64,000 nucleotides of DNA from Comamonas sp. (GTDB taxonomy: Bacteria > Pseudomonadota > Gammaproteobacteria > Burkholderiales > Burkholderiaceae_C): NCBI GenBank assembly GCA_015478895.1, contig JADMKK010000004.1:133478-197477 (forward strand), written 5' to 3'. The notes under the pieces were generated by a model. The model searched no databases. It was not told where the DNA came from and saw only the letters and a program-made list of their open reading frames with translations. How positions within the stretch are numbered: position 1 is the first letter of the stretch; every line of letters begins with the position of its first letter. The position numbers and the translations under genes were made by a program. This document shows, one piece after another, positions 34,368 to 42,114 of the stretch.

Positions 34368-35423
34368 ATGGCGGCCGACGTTATCGACCTGGCAGCGGGC
34401 CGCGATCACAGCCTCGTGCTTTACGGCGATGCAGTGCTGACTGGCTGGGGCGGCGATGGTACCGGGCGCTTTCCGGTGCCTGCAGGCGTGTGCGCGGCAC
34501 CCAGTAATGAGGGCGATGCCGTTTACATCTCCCACCGCATTGAGCTGCAACAGGTAACGGCCAGCGCAGGCGTGAGCTGGGCGCTGGACCGCATGGGAAC
34601 CGCTTACGCCTGGGGGGCCAACCGCGCCGGGCTGGGCGGGCGCATCCAGCAGATCACCCAGTCACAGCCGCGGGCGCTGCCCGGCTTGCCTGCGCTGCGC
34701 GAAATTCGCGGCAGCGAGTTCTTTACACTGGCCTGCAGCAGGGGTGGTGACCTCTACCACTGGGGCCTGCAGCCGGGCAGTGTCCACAGCGTCAACCACC
34801 GGCCAGCGCGCATTCACCAGGCCCCCAAGGTGCTGACATGCGCTACGGGCGGGGCACATGCCCTGCTGCTGGATGCAGCGCACCAGCTGTGGGTCTGGGG
34901 GGGCAATACGTCTGGCCAGCTGGGGCTTGCCAATTTGCGCGATCAGGCGTTGCCTGTGCTGCTGCCCACGCTGAACAATGTGCATCGCATTGCCGCAGGT
35001 GCCAGCCATAGTCTGGCGATTGCGGCCAAAGGGCAGGTCTGGGGCTGGGGGAGCAATCAGCATGGACAGATCGGCGACCTGCGCCACGCTTTTTATGACC
35101 GGCCGCAAAAGATCGCACTGCCCGAACCCATCACCGAAGTGGCCGCTGGCCAGTATGTGTCCTATGCACTGGGCCGCTCAGGCCGCGTCTATGGCTGGGG
35201 CTGGAATGCCAAGGGCCAGCTGGGCCAAGGCCATGTCCGTGCGGTAGACCGCATTCAGACCATGGCAATGCCGGCTCCCATTCGGCTGCTCGCAGCAGGG
35301 CAGGGTCACGTGTTGGTCAGTGATGGCAAGCAGGTGTGGGGCTGGGGTGACAACAGCAATCGCCAGCTTGGCACCCCAGCGCGCACAGAAGCTGCGCCCG
35401 TGCTGCTGGCGGCCGCATCTTGA
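34368..35423 (+). CDS. RCC1-repeat beta-propeller protein
   Basis: 351 aa. At least six RCC1-type repeats are visible by their G-x-HSL...W-G-W/G...GQLG pattern: GRDHSLVLYGDAVLTGWGG, VSWALDRMGTAYAWGANR, AHALLLDAAHQLWVWGGN, SHSLAIAAKGQVWGWGSN, VSYALGRSGRVYGWGWN and GHVLVSDGKQVWGWGDN. That is about one propeller. ATG 34368 follows the PCS stop directly, so translation is coupled. It has no signal peptide, unlike its neighbours, so either it stays cytoplasmic as an assembly or quality-control factor or it leaves with a partner. The function is not known. Confidence 0.85.
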   Translation: MAADVIDLAAGRDHSLVLYGDAVLTGWGGDGTGRFPVPAGVCAAPSNEGDAVYISHRIELQQVTASAGVSWALDRMGTAYAWGANRAGLGGRIQQITQSQPRALPGLPALREIRGSEFFTLACSRGGDLYHWGLQPGSVHSVNHRPARIHQAPKVLTCATGGAHALLLDAAHQLWVWGGNTSGQLGLANLRDQALPVLLPTLNNVHRIAAGASHSLAIAAKGQVWGWGSNQHGQIGDLRHAFYDRPQKIALPEPITEVAAGQYVSYALGRSGRVYGWGWNAKGQLGQGHVRAVDRIQTMAMPAPIRLLAAGQGHVLVSDGKQVWGWGDNSNRQLGTPARTEAAPVLLAAAS

Positions 35424-35460
35424 TTTCGTATTTGAATTTGTTTTCAGAAAGAGTTTGCCC

Positions 35461-37158
35461 ATGCGTGCGACTACCAACCGCCGAGACTTTCTCCATGCCT
35501 CCTGGAAATTGAGCGTAGGCGCCATACTGCCGGGCACGCTGATTGCCTGTGGCGGGGGCGACGATGCCAGTCCTGCTGGAACGCGCGAAACCTTTGTCGA
35601 ACCTCCACGACTGGTCGCGAAAGATGGCCTGCTGGAGTACGAATTGCGCATGGTCTATGCCGATATGCAACTCAATGGTCAGAACGTGCATCTGCGTAGC
35701 TACAACGCCATGATCCCGGCCCCGACGCTGGAGATACAGGCGGGCGAGATGCTGCGCGTGCGCGTGGTCAACGACCTGCCCCCCAATCCGGACATCATGG
35801 AACCTGCAGAGCATCTGCGCTTCATGAACAGCGCCAACCTGCACACGCATGGGCTGCATGTGGCGCCGGGTCTGGTTGCCCCTGGTGTGTATGGCGACTA
35901 TGTGGTGGACACGTCGGAATCTGCTGTGCAGCCCGGTCAGGTGCGCCAGCATGAATACAAGATTGGTGCGGACCATCCGGCCGGTACCTGTTGGTACCAC
36001 CCGCACTTGCATGGCTCTACCGCCGTGCAAGTGGCCAGCGGCATGGCCGGTGCCATCGTGATCAAGGGACCATTGGATGCCGTGCCGGAAATTGCCGCTG
36101 CCCGTGACCGGGTGTTCATGTTCCAGGCGCCCATTCATGATGCACAAGGCAAGCTCGAAAGCTTTAGCCAGGTAGCCAGCCCGAAGGCAGAGCCACCCTT
36201 TGTCATCAATGGCGTACGTCGCCCGACGCTGGTGCTGCGCCCCGGTCAGGTCGAGCGCTGGCGGCTGGTGAATGCGGGCATTGCCAATTATTTGAACGTG
36301 GTGCTGGAAGGCCACGATCTGCATCTGATCTCCTGGGACTCCTGCCCGCGAGAGACCATGAAGACGTATGCACCAGATGCTGCACTGGGGCTGGTGATTG
36401 CACCGGGCAATCGCGGCGATGTACTGGTCAAAGCGGGGGCTGCTGGCCGTTATGTGCTGCGCACACGCGCTTACGACATGGGCAATCAAGACTTGTTGCC
36501 CGACGACATCCTGGCCTATGTAGTGGTGGAAGGCGAGCCGCTGGACATGCCGCTACCGACCGCCGCTTTGCCCACGCCACCCGCACTGGCAAGCATCAGC
36601 GATACCGAGCTGGCGCGTTCCGGAGGGCTGCGCCGTAATGTGGTGCTGCGCTCGGTGTTCAACAACGATGGCAGCCCTCTGACGGAAATGCCCGCGAGCG
36701 GTCTGCTGGACATCCCCGAAGGCGAGATGGACCAGTGGCAATACCAGACCGATGGCACTTTCTTGGCGGATGCCGCATTCACCATGGGCGCTGCCAGCGG
36801 TGCGGGCTCGACTGCGCCGCTGATGCCGGAGACGTTCGCACCGTTTCAGTCGCACAAGGCCGTCCGTCATACGGTAGGGTTGGACAGCGTGGAGGAATGG
36901 ACGGTCTACAACATGAACCAGGTGCAGCACCCTTTTCACATCCACATCAATCCAATCCAGATCGTCCGCATCAATGGCGAAGCGGTCGAGCCGTATTGGT
37001 GCGATACGGTAGGCCTGCCGCGTGGCGGCTCGCCCGAGCAACCCACCTCCGTGACATTTCGCACGCGGTTCAGTGAGTTCACCGGTGCTTTTGTCATGCA
37101 TTGCCATATCCTGGCACACGAAGACATGGGCATGATGCAGGTGATTGAAGTGGTGTAA
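35461..37158 (+). CDS. Multicopper oxidase, Tat-dependent lipoprotein
   Basis: 565 aa. The N-terminus has a Tat motif (RRDFLHASW) and a lipobox-like LIACGGGD, so a Tat-exported lipoprotein is likely. All four copper-ligand blocks are present: NLHTHGLHV (near 128), CWYHPHLHGS (near 178), HPFHIHINPIQ (near 490) and the type 1 site MHCHILAHEDMGMM (near 545), with an axial Met two residues after the last Gly. The insert and sequence differ from CueO and CopA-type laccases (no Met-rich domain). It closes the operon before a strong terminator and could take electrons from the dehydrogenase or oxidise the pathway product. Substrate unknown. Confidence 0.92.
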   Translation: MRATTNRRDFLHASWKLSVGAILPGTLIACGGGDDASPAGTRETFVEPPRLVAKDGLLEYELRMVYADMQLNGQNVHLRSYNAMIPAPTLEIQAGEMLRVRVVNDLPPNPDIMEPAEHLRFMNSANLHTHGLHVAPGLVAPGVYGDYVVDTSESAVQPGQVRQHEYKIGADHPAGTCWYHPHLHGSTAVQVASGMAGAIVIKGPLDAVPEIAAARDRVFMFQAPIHDAQGKLESFSQVASPKAEPPFVINGVRRPTLVLRPGQVERWRLVNAGIANYLNVVLEGHDLHLISWDSCPRETMKTYAPDAALGLVIAPGNRGDVLVKAGAAGRYVLRTRAYDMGNQDLLPDDILAYVVVEGEPLDMPLPTAALPTPPALASISDTELARSGGLRRNVVLRSVFNNDGSPLTEMPASGLLDIPEGEMDQWQYQTDGTFLADAAFTMGAASGAGSTAPLMPETFAPFQSHKAVRHTVGLDSVEEWTVYNMNQVQHPFHIHINPIQIVRINGEAVEPYWCDTVGLPRGGSPEQPTSVTFRTRFSEFTGAFVMHCHILAHEDMGMMQVIEVV

Positions 37159-37196
37159 ATAACGTAGGCAGCGGCAGCATCGCCTGTTGGTAAATC

Positions 37197-37227
37197 AAAA
37201 AAGGCTCCTCATTGAGGAGCCTTTTTT
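37197..37227. terminator. Bidirectional terminator between the multicopper oxidase and cphA
   Basis: AAAAAAGGCTCCTCA / TGAGGAGCCTTTTTT, a near-perfect long stem with A and T runs on either side, between convergent genes. Confidence 0.95.
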
Positions 37228-37255
37228 ATGGGTGCAGCTGGGAGCCGCGCAGGGA

Positions 37256-39835
37256 TTAGGTTTTGGCCGCGTCTTCCACATGCTTGCGCAGGTGTTCCAG
37301 CGATGCTTCCACCTGATCGACCAGCACCAGACACAGATCACCGGGTTGCAGGCGGCTCAATGCATGGTCAATGGCGATGAATTCGCCTTGAATTTCAGTG
37401 CTGTAGCTCGTGCGCGGTGCGCCTTCCAGGCCTTGTTTTAGCAGGGCCAGAACTTCTCCATCAGCACGGCCGCGCTGGCAAGCGTCTTCGTACAGGATCA
37501 CATCGTCAAACGCTGCGCCCAAGATGCGGGTTTGCTCAATGATGTCCTGGTCACGGCGGTCGCCCGCACCGCTGATGACCACGCTGCGGCGTTGGGCTGG
37601 AATGGCCGACACCGCTTGCGTCAATGCGCGGATGGCATCGGGGTTGTGGCCGTAGTCGGCGACGATGGTGGCGCCCTTGTAGTCCATCACATTGAAGCGG
37701 CCGGGAGCGTTGGACGAGTCGTTGTGGAACGATGCCAGGCCACGGCGGATGGTGTCCCACGGCAGCGCGGCGGCCCATGCGGCACCGATGGAGGCCATGG
37801 CGTTGTCCACCTGAAAACCAATGGTGCCATTGCGGGTGATTGGAATGTCGGTTAGTGCGATGCTTTCCTTGAATGCACCTTCTGCGCAGATGATGTGGTC
37901 TTCATCCACATACACCACACGGTTGCCCTGGGCGCGGTGCGTGGCCATCACATGGTGGTGGCGGTCCGCGCCAAAATAAATCACCTTACCCTGGCACACA
38001 TTGGCCATGGGGGCCACGTGCGGGTCGATGGCGTTGAGCACGGCGTAGCCCGTAGGCGCCACGTTTTGCACAATCACGCGCTTGAGCACCATCACGTCTT
38101 CGACGGTGGTGATGAAGTTCAGACCCAGATGGTCACCTTCGCCCACGTTGGTGACCACGGCCACCTGGCAGCGGTCAAAGCCCAATCCCTCACGCAAGAT
38201 GCCGCCGCGTGCGCATTCAAGAATGGCGGCATCCACCTCGGGGTGGGCCAGTACATTGCGCGCGCTCTTGGGGCCCGAGCAGTCGCCGCTGTCGATCTGG
38301 CGACCGTTGACATACACGCCGTCGGTGTTGGTCATGCCCACGCGCAGGCCTTGCGTGGCAAAAATGTGGCTAATCAAACGGGTGGTGGTGGTCTTGCCGT
38401 TGGTGCCAGTCACGGCCACTACCGGGATGCGGCCATCTTCGCCATTGGCAAACAGCAGATCGACCATGGGCACGCCCACGTTGCGCGGTTTGCCAAAGGA
38501 GGGCGCCAAGTGCATGCGCAGGCCGGGGGCGGCATTCACTTCCACAATGCCGCCGTTTTGCTCTTGGAGCGGTTTGAGCATGGTCTCGCAGACCACGTCC
38601 ACGCCGCAGATGTGCAGGCCCACGCAGGCCGCGGCTTCAATGGCGCGCGCGGCGATGTCGGGGTGTACATCGTCGGTCACATCGGTGGCGCTGCCGCCGG
38701 TGGACAGGTTGGCGTTGTTGCGCAGCACCACGCGCTGGCCCTGGGCGGGAATGGATTCGGGTGTCAGGCCTTCACCTGCAATGCGGGCAATGGCGATGTC
38801 GTCCAGGCGAATCTTGGTCAGCGCCGTACCGTGGCCGGAGCCGCGGCGTGGGTCGAGGTTGACGATGTCCACCAGTTCACGGACGGTGTGTTCGCCATCA
38901 CCCAGCACCTGGGGCGGGTCGCGGCGGGCCGCAGATACCAGTTGGTTGCCCACCACCAGCAAGCGGAAGTCATGGCCGGGTAAGAAACGCTCGACCATCA
39001 CCACCGTGCCAAATTCCATGGCCGTGGCATAGGCTTTTTCTAACTGCTCACGGGTCGTGATGTTGACGACGACCCCCTTACCCTGGTTGCCGTCCTGGGG
39101 TTTGACCACCACAGGCAGGCCGACTTCTTCGGCAATGGCCCAGGCGTCTTCCACATCTTTGGCGGGGCGGCCCATGGGCACAGGCACGCCGGCGGCATGC
39201 AGCAGGCGCTTGGTCAGGTCTTTGTCTTGCGCAATGGTCTCGGCCACAGAGCTGGTCTGGTCCACTTCTGCGGCCTGGAACTTGCGTGCTTTGGAGCCCC
39301 AGCCCAATTGCACCAAGCTGCCGGCGGTGAGGCGACGGTAGGGAATGTCACGCGCAATTGCGGCGTTCAGTAGCGAGCCCGTCGAGGGGCCGACGCGCTC
39401 TTCTTCGTCCAGCTCATGCAGCTCGGCAATGGCGGCCTTGGCGTCAAACGGGGTGTCGTTGAGCGCGGCGGCAATCAGCTGTTCGGCCAGTTCCACAGCA
39501 CGCTTGCCCACCGCTTCTTCGGTGTACTCCACCACCACCTGGAAAGTGCCGGCTTCCACGGTGGCGTGCGTGCGGCTGAACGTGACAGGGCAACCCGCCT
39601 GAGCCTGCAGCGACAGCGCAGCGGCTTCGAGCACATGGGCCAAGGACAAGGGGTTGTCCATACCCTGTGGCTGCAGGCCGCCGATGGCGGGGAAACGGGC
39701 TCGCACCTTTTCTTCAAAGCGGGGAATCTGGTTGAAGTTGTGCTCTTCGGGCGTGCAATGCACGATGGATTCAATCGCCGTGTTGCGGCTCCAGAGATTG
39801 GGGCCACGCAAAGCGCGGGAGCGAGAAATTTCCAT
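37256..39835 (-). CDS. cphA: Cyanophycin synthetase
   Basis: Builds cyanophycin (multi-L-arginyl-poly-L-aspartate) by adding Asp and then Arg, each with ATP. 859 aa, the usual length. It has an N-terminal domain (MEISRSRALRGPNLWSRNTA), an ATP-grasp domain for one amino acid (KPQDGNQGKGVVVNITTRE, MVERFLPGHDFRLLVVG), then a Mur-ligase-like domain with an intact P-loop (VVAVTGTNGKTTTTRLI, near residue 490) and PGRFNVMDYKGATIVADYGH. ATG 39835 with GGAAAG upstream is the start; a longer TTG frame to 39865 is less likely. It is the second gene after cphA', in the same operon. Confidence 0.95.
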   Translation of the reverse strand: MEISRSRALRGPNLWSRNTAIESIVHCTPEEHNFNQIPRFEEKVRARFPAIGGLQPQGMDNPLSLAHVLEAAALSLQAQAGCPVTFSRTHATVEAGTFQVVVEYTEEAVGKRAVELAEQLIAAALNDTPFDAKAAIAELHELDEEERVGPSTGSLLNAAIARDIPYRRLTAGSLVQLGWGSKARKFQAAEVDQTSSVAETIAQDKDLTKRLLHAAGVPVPMGRPAKDVEDAWAIAEEVGLPVVVKPQDGNQGKGVVVNITTREQLEKAYATAMEFGTVVMVERFLPGHDFRLLVVGNQLVSAARRDPPQVLGDGEHTVRELVDIVNLDPRRGSGHGTALTKIRLDDIAIARIAGEGLTPESIPAQGQRVVLRNNANLSTGGSATDVTDDVHPDIAARAIEAAACVGLHICGVDVVCETMLKPLQEQNGGIVEVNAAPGLRMHLAPSFGKPRNVGVPMVDLLFANGEDGRIPVVAVTGTNGKTTTTRLISHIFATQGLRVGMTNTDGVYVNGRQIDSGDCSGPKSARNVLAHPEVDAAILECARGGILREGLGFDRCQVAVVTNVGEGDHLGLNFITTVEDVMVLKRVIVQNVAPTGYAVLNAIDPHVAPMANVCQGKVIYFGADRHHHVMATHRAQGNRVVYVDEDHIICAEGAFKESIALTDIPITRNGTIGFQVDNAMASIGAAWAAALPWDTIRRGLASFHNDSSNAPGRFNVMDYKGATIVADYGHNPDAIRALTQAVSAIPAQRRSVVISGAGDRRDQDIIEQTRILGAAFDDVILYEDACQRGRADGEVLALLKQGLEGAPRTSYSTEIQGEFIAIDHALSRLQPGDLCLVLVDQVEASLEHLRKHVEDAAKT

Positions 39836-39860
39836 GGTCTGTCTTTCCGCCAACTTAATG

Positions 39861-39912
39861 GTCAAATTGGCTTCTAACGTAGATTTGACAAGGGCTACTA
39901 GCTATTCTTTAA
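39861..39912. repeat. Dispersed palindromic repeat between cphA' and cphA
   Basis: GTCAAATTGGCTTCTAACGT followed by AGATTTGACAAGGGCTACTA and GCTATTCTTTAAT aligns with the family over its full length. It fills most of the 77-base gap between the two synthetase genes. Confidence 0.6.
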
Positions 39913-41913
39913 TTATGCTGGCTGGTAATCAAAGGTCTTGATGCCGGCTGCAATCAATTCGGGGCTGATGTCCAAAGCACAGGCTGTGGCAATGGCAGCC
40001 AGCAACGCTTCAGCATCTGGCTCAAAACCGTTGACAGGGCGCAGGGCGTCCAGCTGACCCAAGCGGCGTTCTGTAGTGCCTTGCACCAGCAGTACTTCGC
40101 TGCCATTCAACACCACGGCACGACCACCGGCTTCGCGGTGGCTGTTGACCACGCTGCTCTTGGGATCGTGTGTGTAGAACATCACTTGGCCATCGCACAG
40201 GCGCGCCATGTCGGCGGCTTGTTCATCGTCGGCGTTGATTACGCCCATGCCTTGGCTTAGCACCACATCGATCTGGGTACGCATCACGCGGGTCATTTGC
40301 TCAGCTTCCAGCACGTCGTGGTCGGCCAAGTTTTCAAAACCGTCCATGTCCGTAACGACACCCACTTGGCAGCGGTCATAAGCCAGGCCTTCTTCAAAGA
40401 TAGAGCGGGCGGTGGTTTGAATGACCGCAGCTTCTGCCAGGCGGTTGACCAGTAAACGATGGGCTGCATGCCAGTTGGTGTTGTCGCCCTTTTGCGTCAG
40501 GCGGCCTTCAAAGAAGGTGCCTTCGCTGCTGGCCACGCCGGTGCGTTTGCCGCTCAGTTGCAGCAACCAGCCCACCAAACGCGCGATGAACGCGTTGTGG
40601 CGCGAGCCCGCAATGCCCACCACGGGAATGCGTGAGGATTGGCCTTCGCTGTTGCCATCCGTGCTGGGGAAAAGGTTTTCCACAATGGCCTGGCCCACAG
40701 GCCGCGCTACGCCAACGCTGGGTTTGAGGTGCATCAGCAAGCCCGGGCCTGCATTGACTTCCAAAATTGCGCCGCCTTGGCTTTGCAGCGGTTGGCGAAT
40801 GTCTTGGCAGACCAGATCCACACCCGCAATGTCCAAGCCCACCACCTTGGCGGACAGGGCGGCCATATAAGCCACTTCGGGGTGCACATCGTCGGTGCAA
40901 TCCACGGTCACGACCTTGGCGCGCGGGTTATGTCCGCCTTCTGGGTATTCGCCGCGCGAAGCAGCCACCACCTTGTCGCCCACCACCAGCAGGCGGTGCA
41001 CATGGCCGGGGATATGGCGCTCTACCATCACGTAGCGCGTGAGTTTGCGCGCTTCGTCGTAGGCGGCGCGCACTTCGGCTTCGCTGTTCAGATTGACGCC
41101 CACGCCTTCACCCTTGTTGGAGTTATAGGGTTTGACGGTCACGGGCAGGCCCATGTAGTCGGCCTCTTCCCAGGCCGCATCGGCGGACTTGACCAATTCC
41201 CACTCGGGCACGGGCACGCCGCAGGCTTTGAGGAGCTGCTTGCTCAGGTCTTTATCTTCGGCAATGCCAAAGCCAATGGCGCTGGTCTGATCGGTCTCGG
41301 TGGTCCAGATGCGGCGCTGGGCAGCGCCATAGCCCAGTTGCACCAAGTTACCGTCGTTCAAGCGAATGCAGGGAATACGGCGCTCCGCTGCTGCGTTGAC
41401 GATGCTGGCGGTGCTGGGGCCCAGGTAACGATTTTCGATTTCAGCCTTGATGACCTCTACAGCGGCTTGCACGTCAAAAGGCAGGTCATTGATGGCCGCC
41501 ATGATGAGGGCGTGGCCTTGCTGCAAAGCCGCGTGTGCGACCGACTCTTCGGGGCAGCGAAACACCATGCGGTACACCCCATGCTGCGAGACCGAGCGGG
41601 TTTGGCCAAACTCGGCTGGCATGCCCGCCATGTTGAGCAGCTCAATGATGGTGTGTTCCAGCACATGGCCGCACCAAGTGCCATCATTCAAACGCTCCAA
41701 GAAGCCGCCCCGGTGGCCCACGCCGCAGTGGTGCTCGACCAAGCCAGGTAACCAAGCGGTTAAACGGGGGGTGAAGCCTTCGATTTTGTTGGAGGGATAG
41801 TCTTCCAACTCACCCAAGTCCAACCACACTTCAAGAACTGGACGGTAAGTCCAGACGCTGGGGCCACGCAAATAGGTGGTACGAAGCAGTTGGATGTCTT
41901 TGAATGTCGCCAT
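39913..41913 (-). CDS. cphA': Cyanophycin synthetase paralogue with degenerate Mur-ligase ATP site
   Basis: 666 aa. It keeps the CphA N-terminal domain (TTYLRGPSVWTYRPVLEVWL) and ATP-grasp domain (VTVKPYNSNKGEGVGVNLNS, MVERHIPGHVHRLLVVGDK). The Mur-like C-terminal half is shorter, and its P-loop position reads VVGIAGSRHNAFIARLV with no GKT/S, so it should not bind ATP there. This is the CphA2-type design, in which one ATP site is lost; cyanobacterial CphA2 polymerises beta-Asp-Arg dipeptides. It would recycle dipeptides or assist CphA. ATG 41913 gives the family N-terminus. It is first in the operon with cphA and divergent from the ABC transporter. Confidence 0.9.
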   Translation of the reverse strand: MATFKDIQLLRTTYLRGPSVWTYRPVLEVWLDLGELEDYPSNKIEGFTPRLTAWLPGLVEHHCGVGHRGGFLERLNDGTWCGHVLEHTIIELLNMAGMPAEFGQTRSVSQHGVYRMVFRCPEESVAHAALQQGHALIMAAINDLPFDVQAAVEVIKAEIENRYLGPSTASIVNAAAERRIPCIRLNDGNLVQLGYGAAQRRIWTTETDQTSAIGFGIAEDKDLSKQLLKACGVPVPEWELVKSADAAWEEADYMGLPVTVKPYNSNKGEGVGVNLNSEAEVRAAYDEARKLTRYVMVERHIPGHVHRLLVVGDKVVAASRGEYPEGGHNPRAKVVTVDCTDDVHPEVAYMAALSAKVVGLDIAGVDLVCQDIRQPLQSQGGAILEVNAGPGLLMHLKPSVGVARPVGQAIVENLFPSTDGNSEGQSSRIPVVGIAGSRHNAFIARLVGWLLQLSGKRTGVASSEGTFFEGRLTQKGDNTNWHAAHRLLVNRLAEAAVIQTTARSIFEEGLAYDRCQVGVVTDMDGFENLADHDVLEAEQMTRVMRTQIDVVLSQGMGVINADDEQAADMARLCDGQVMFYTHDPKSSVVNSHREAGGRAVVLNGSEVLLVQGTTERRLGQLDALRPVNGFEPDAEALLAAIATACALDISPELIAAGIKTFDYQPA

Positions 41914-42114
41914 GAATGTCAGCGTTAGAGTGTGAGCTGCGGTCAAAGGCCACAGTCTGTGAAAAGAACGGCTATTGTGTGCGGGAGGTAAAACCGTCGC
42001 TGCTTGTCAGCCAAACCCACCCCTGATGCGTTCAAGGGTGTAGTTCCTACTTGGGCCGGGTGTGTTTTTGATAAGAATACGCCAAGCCCCAACCCATTGG
42101 CAGCTTAGCCAACG

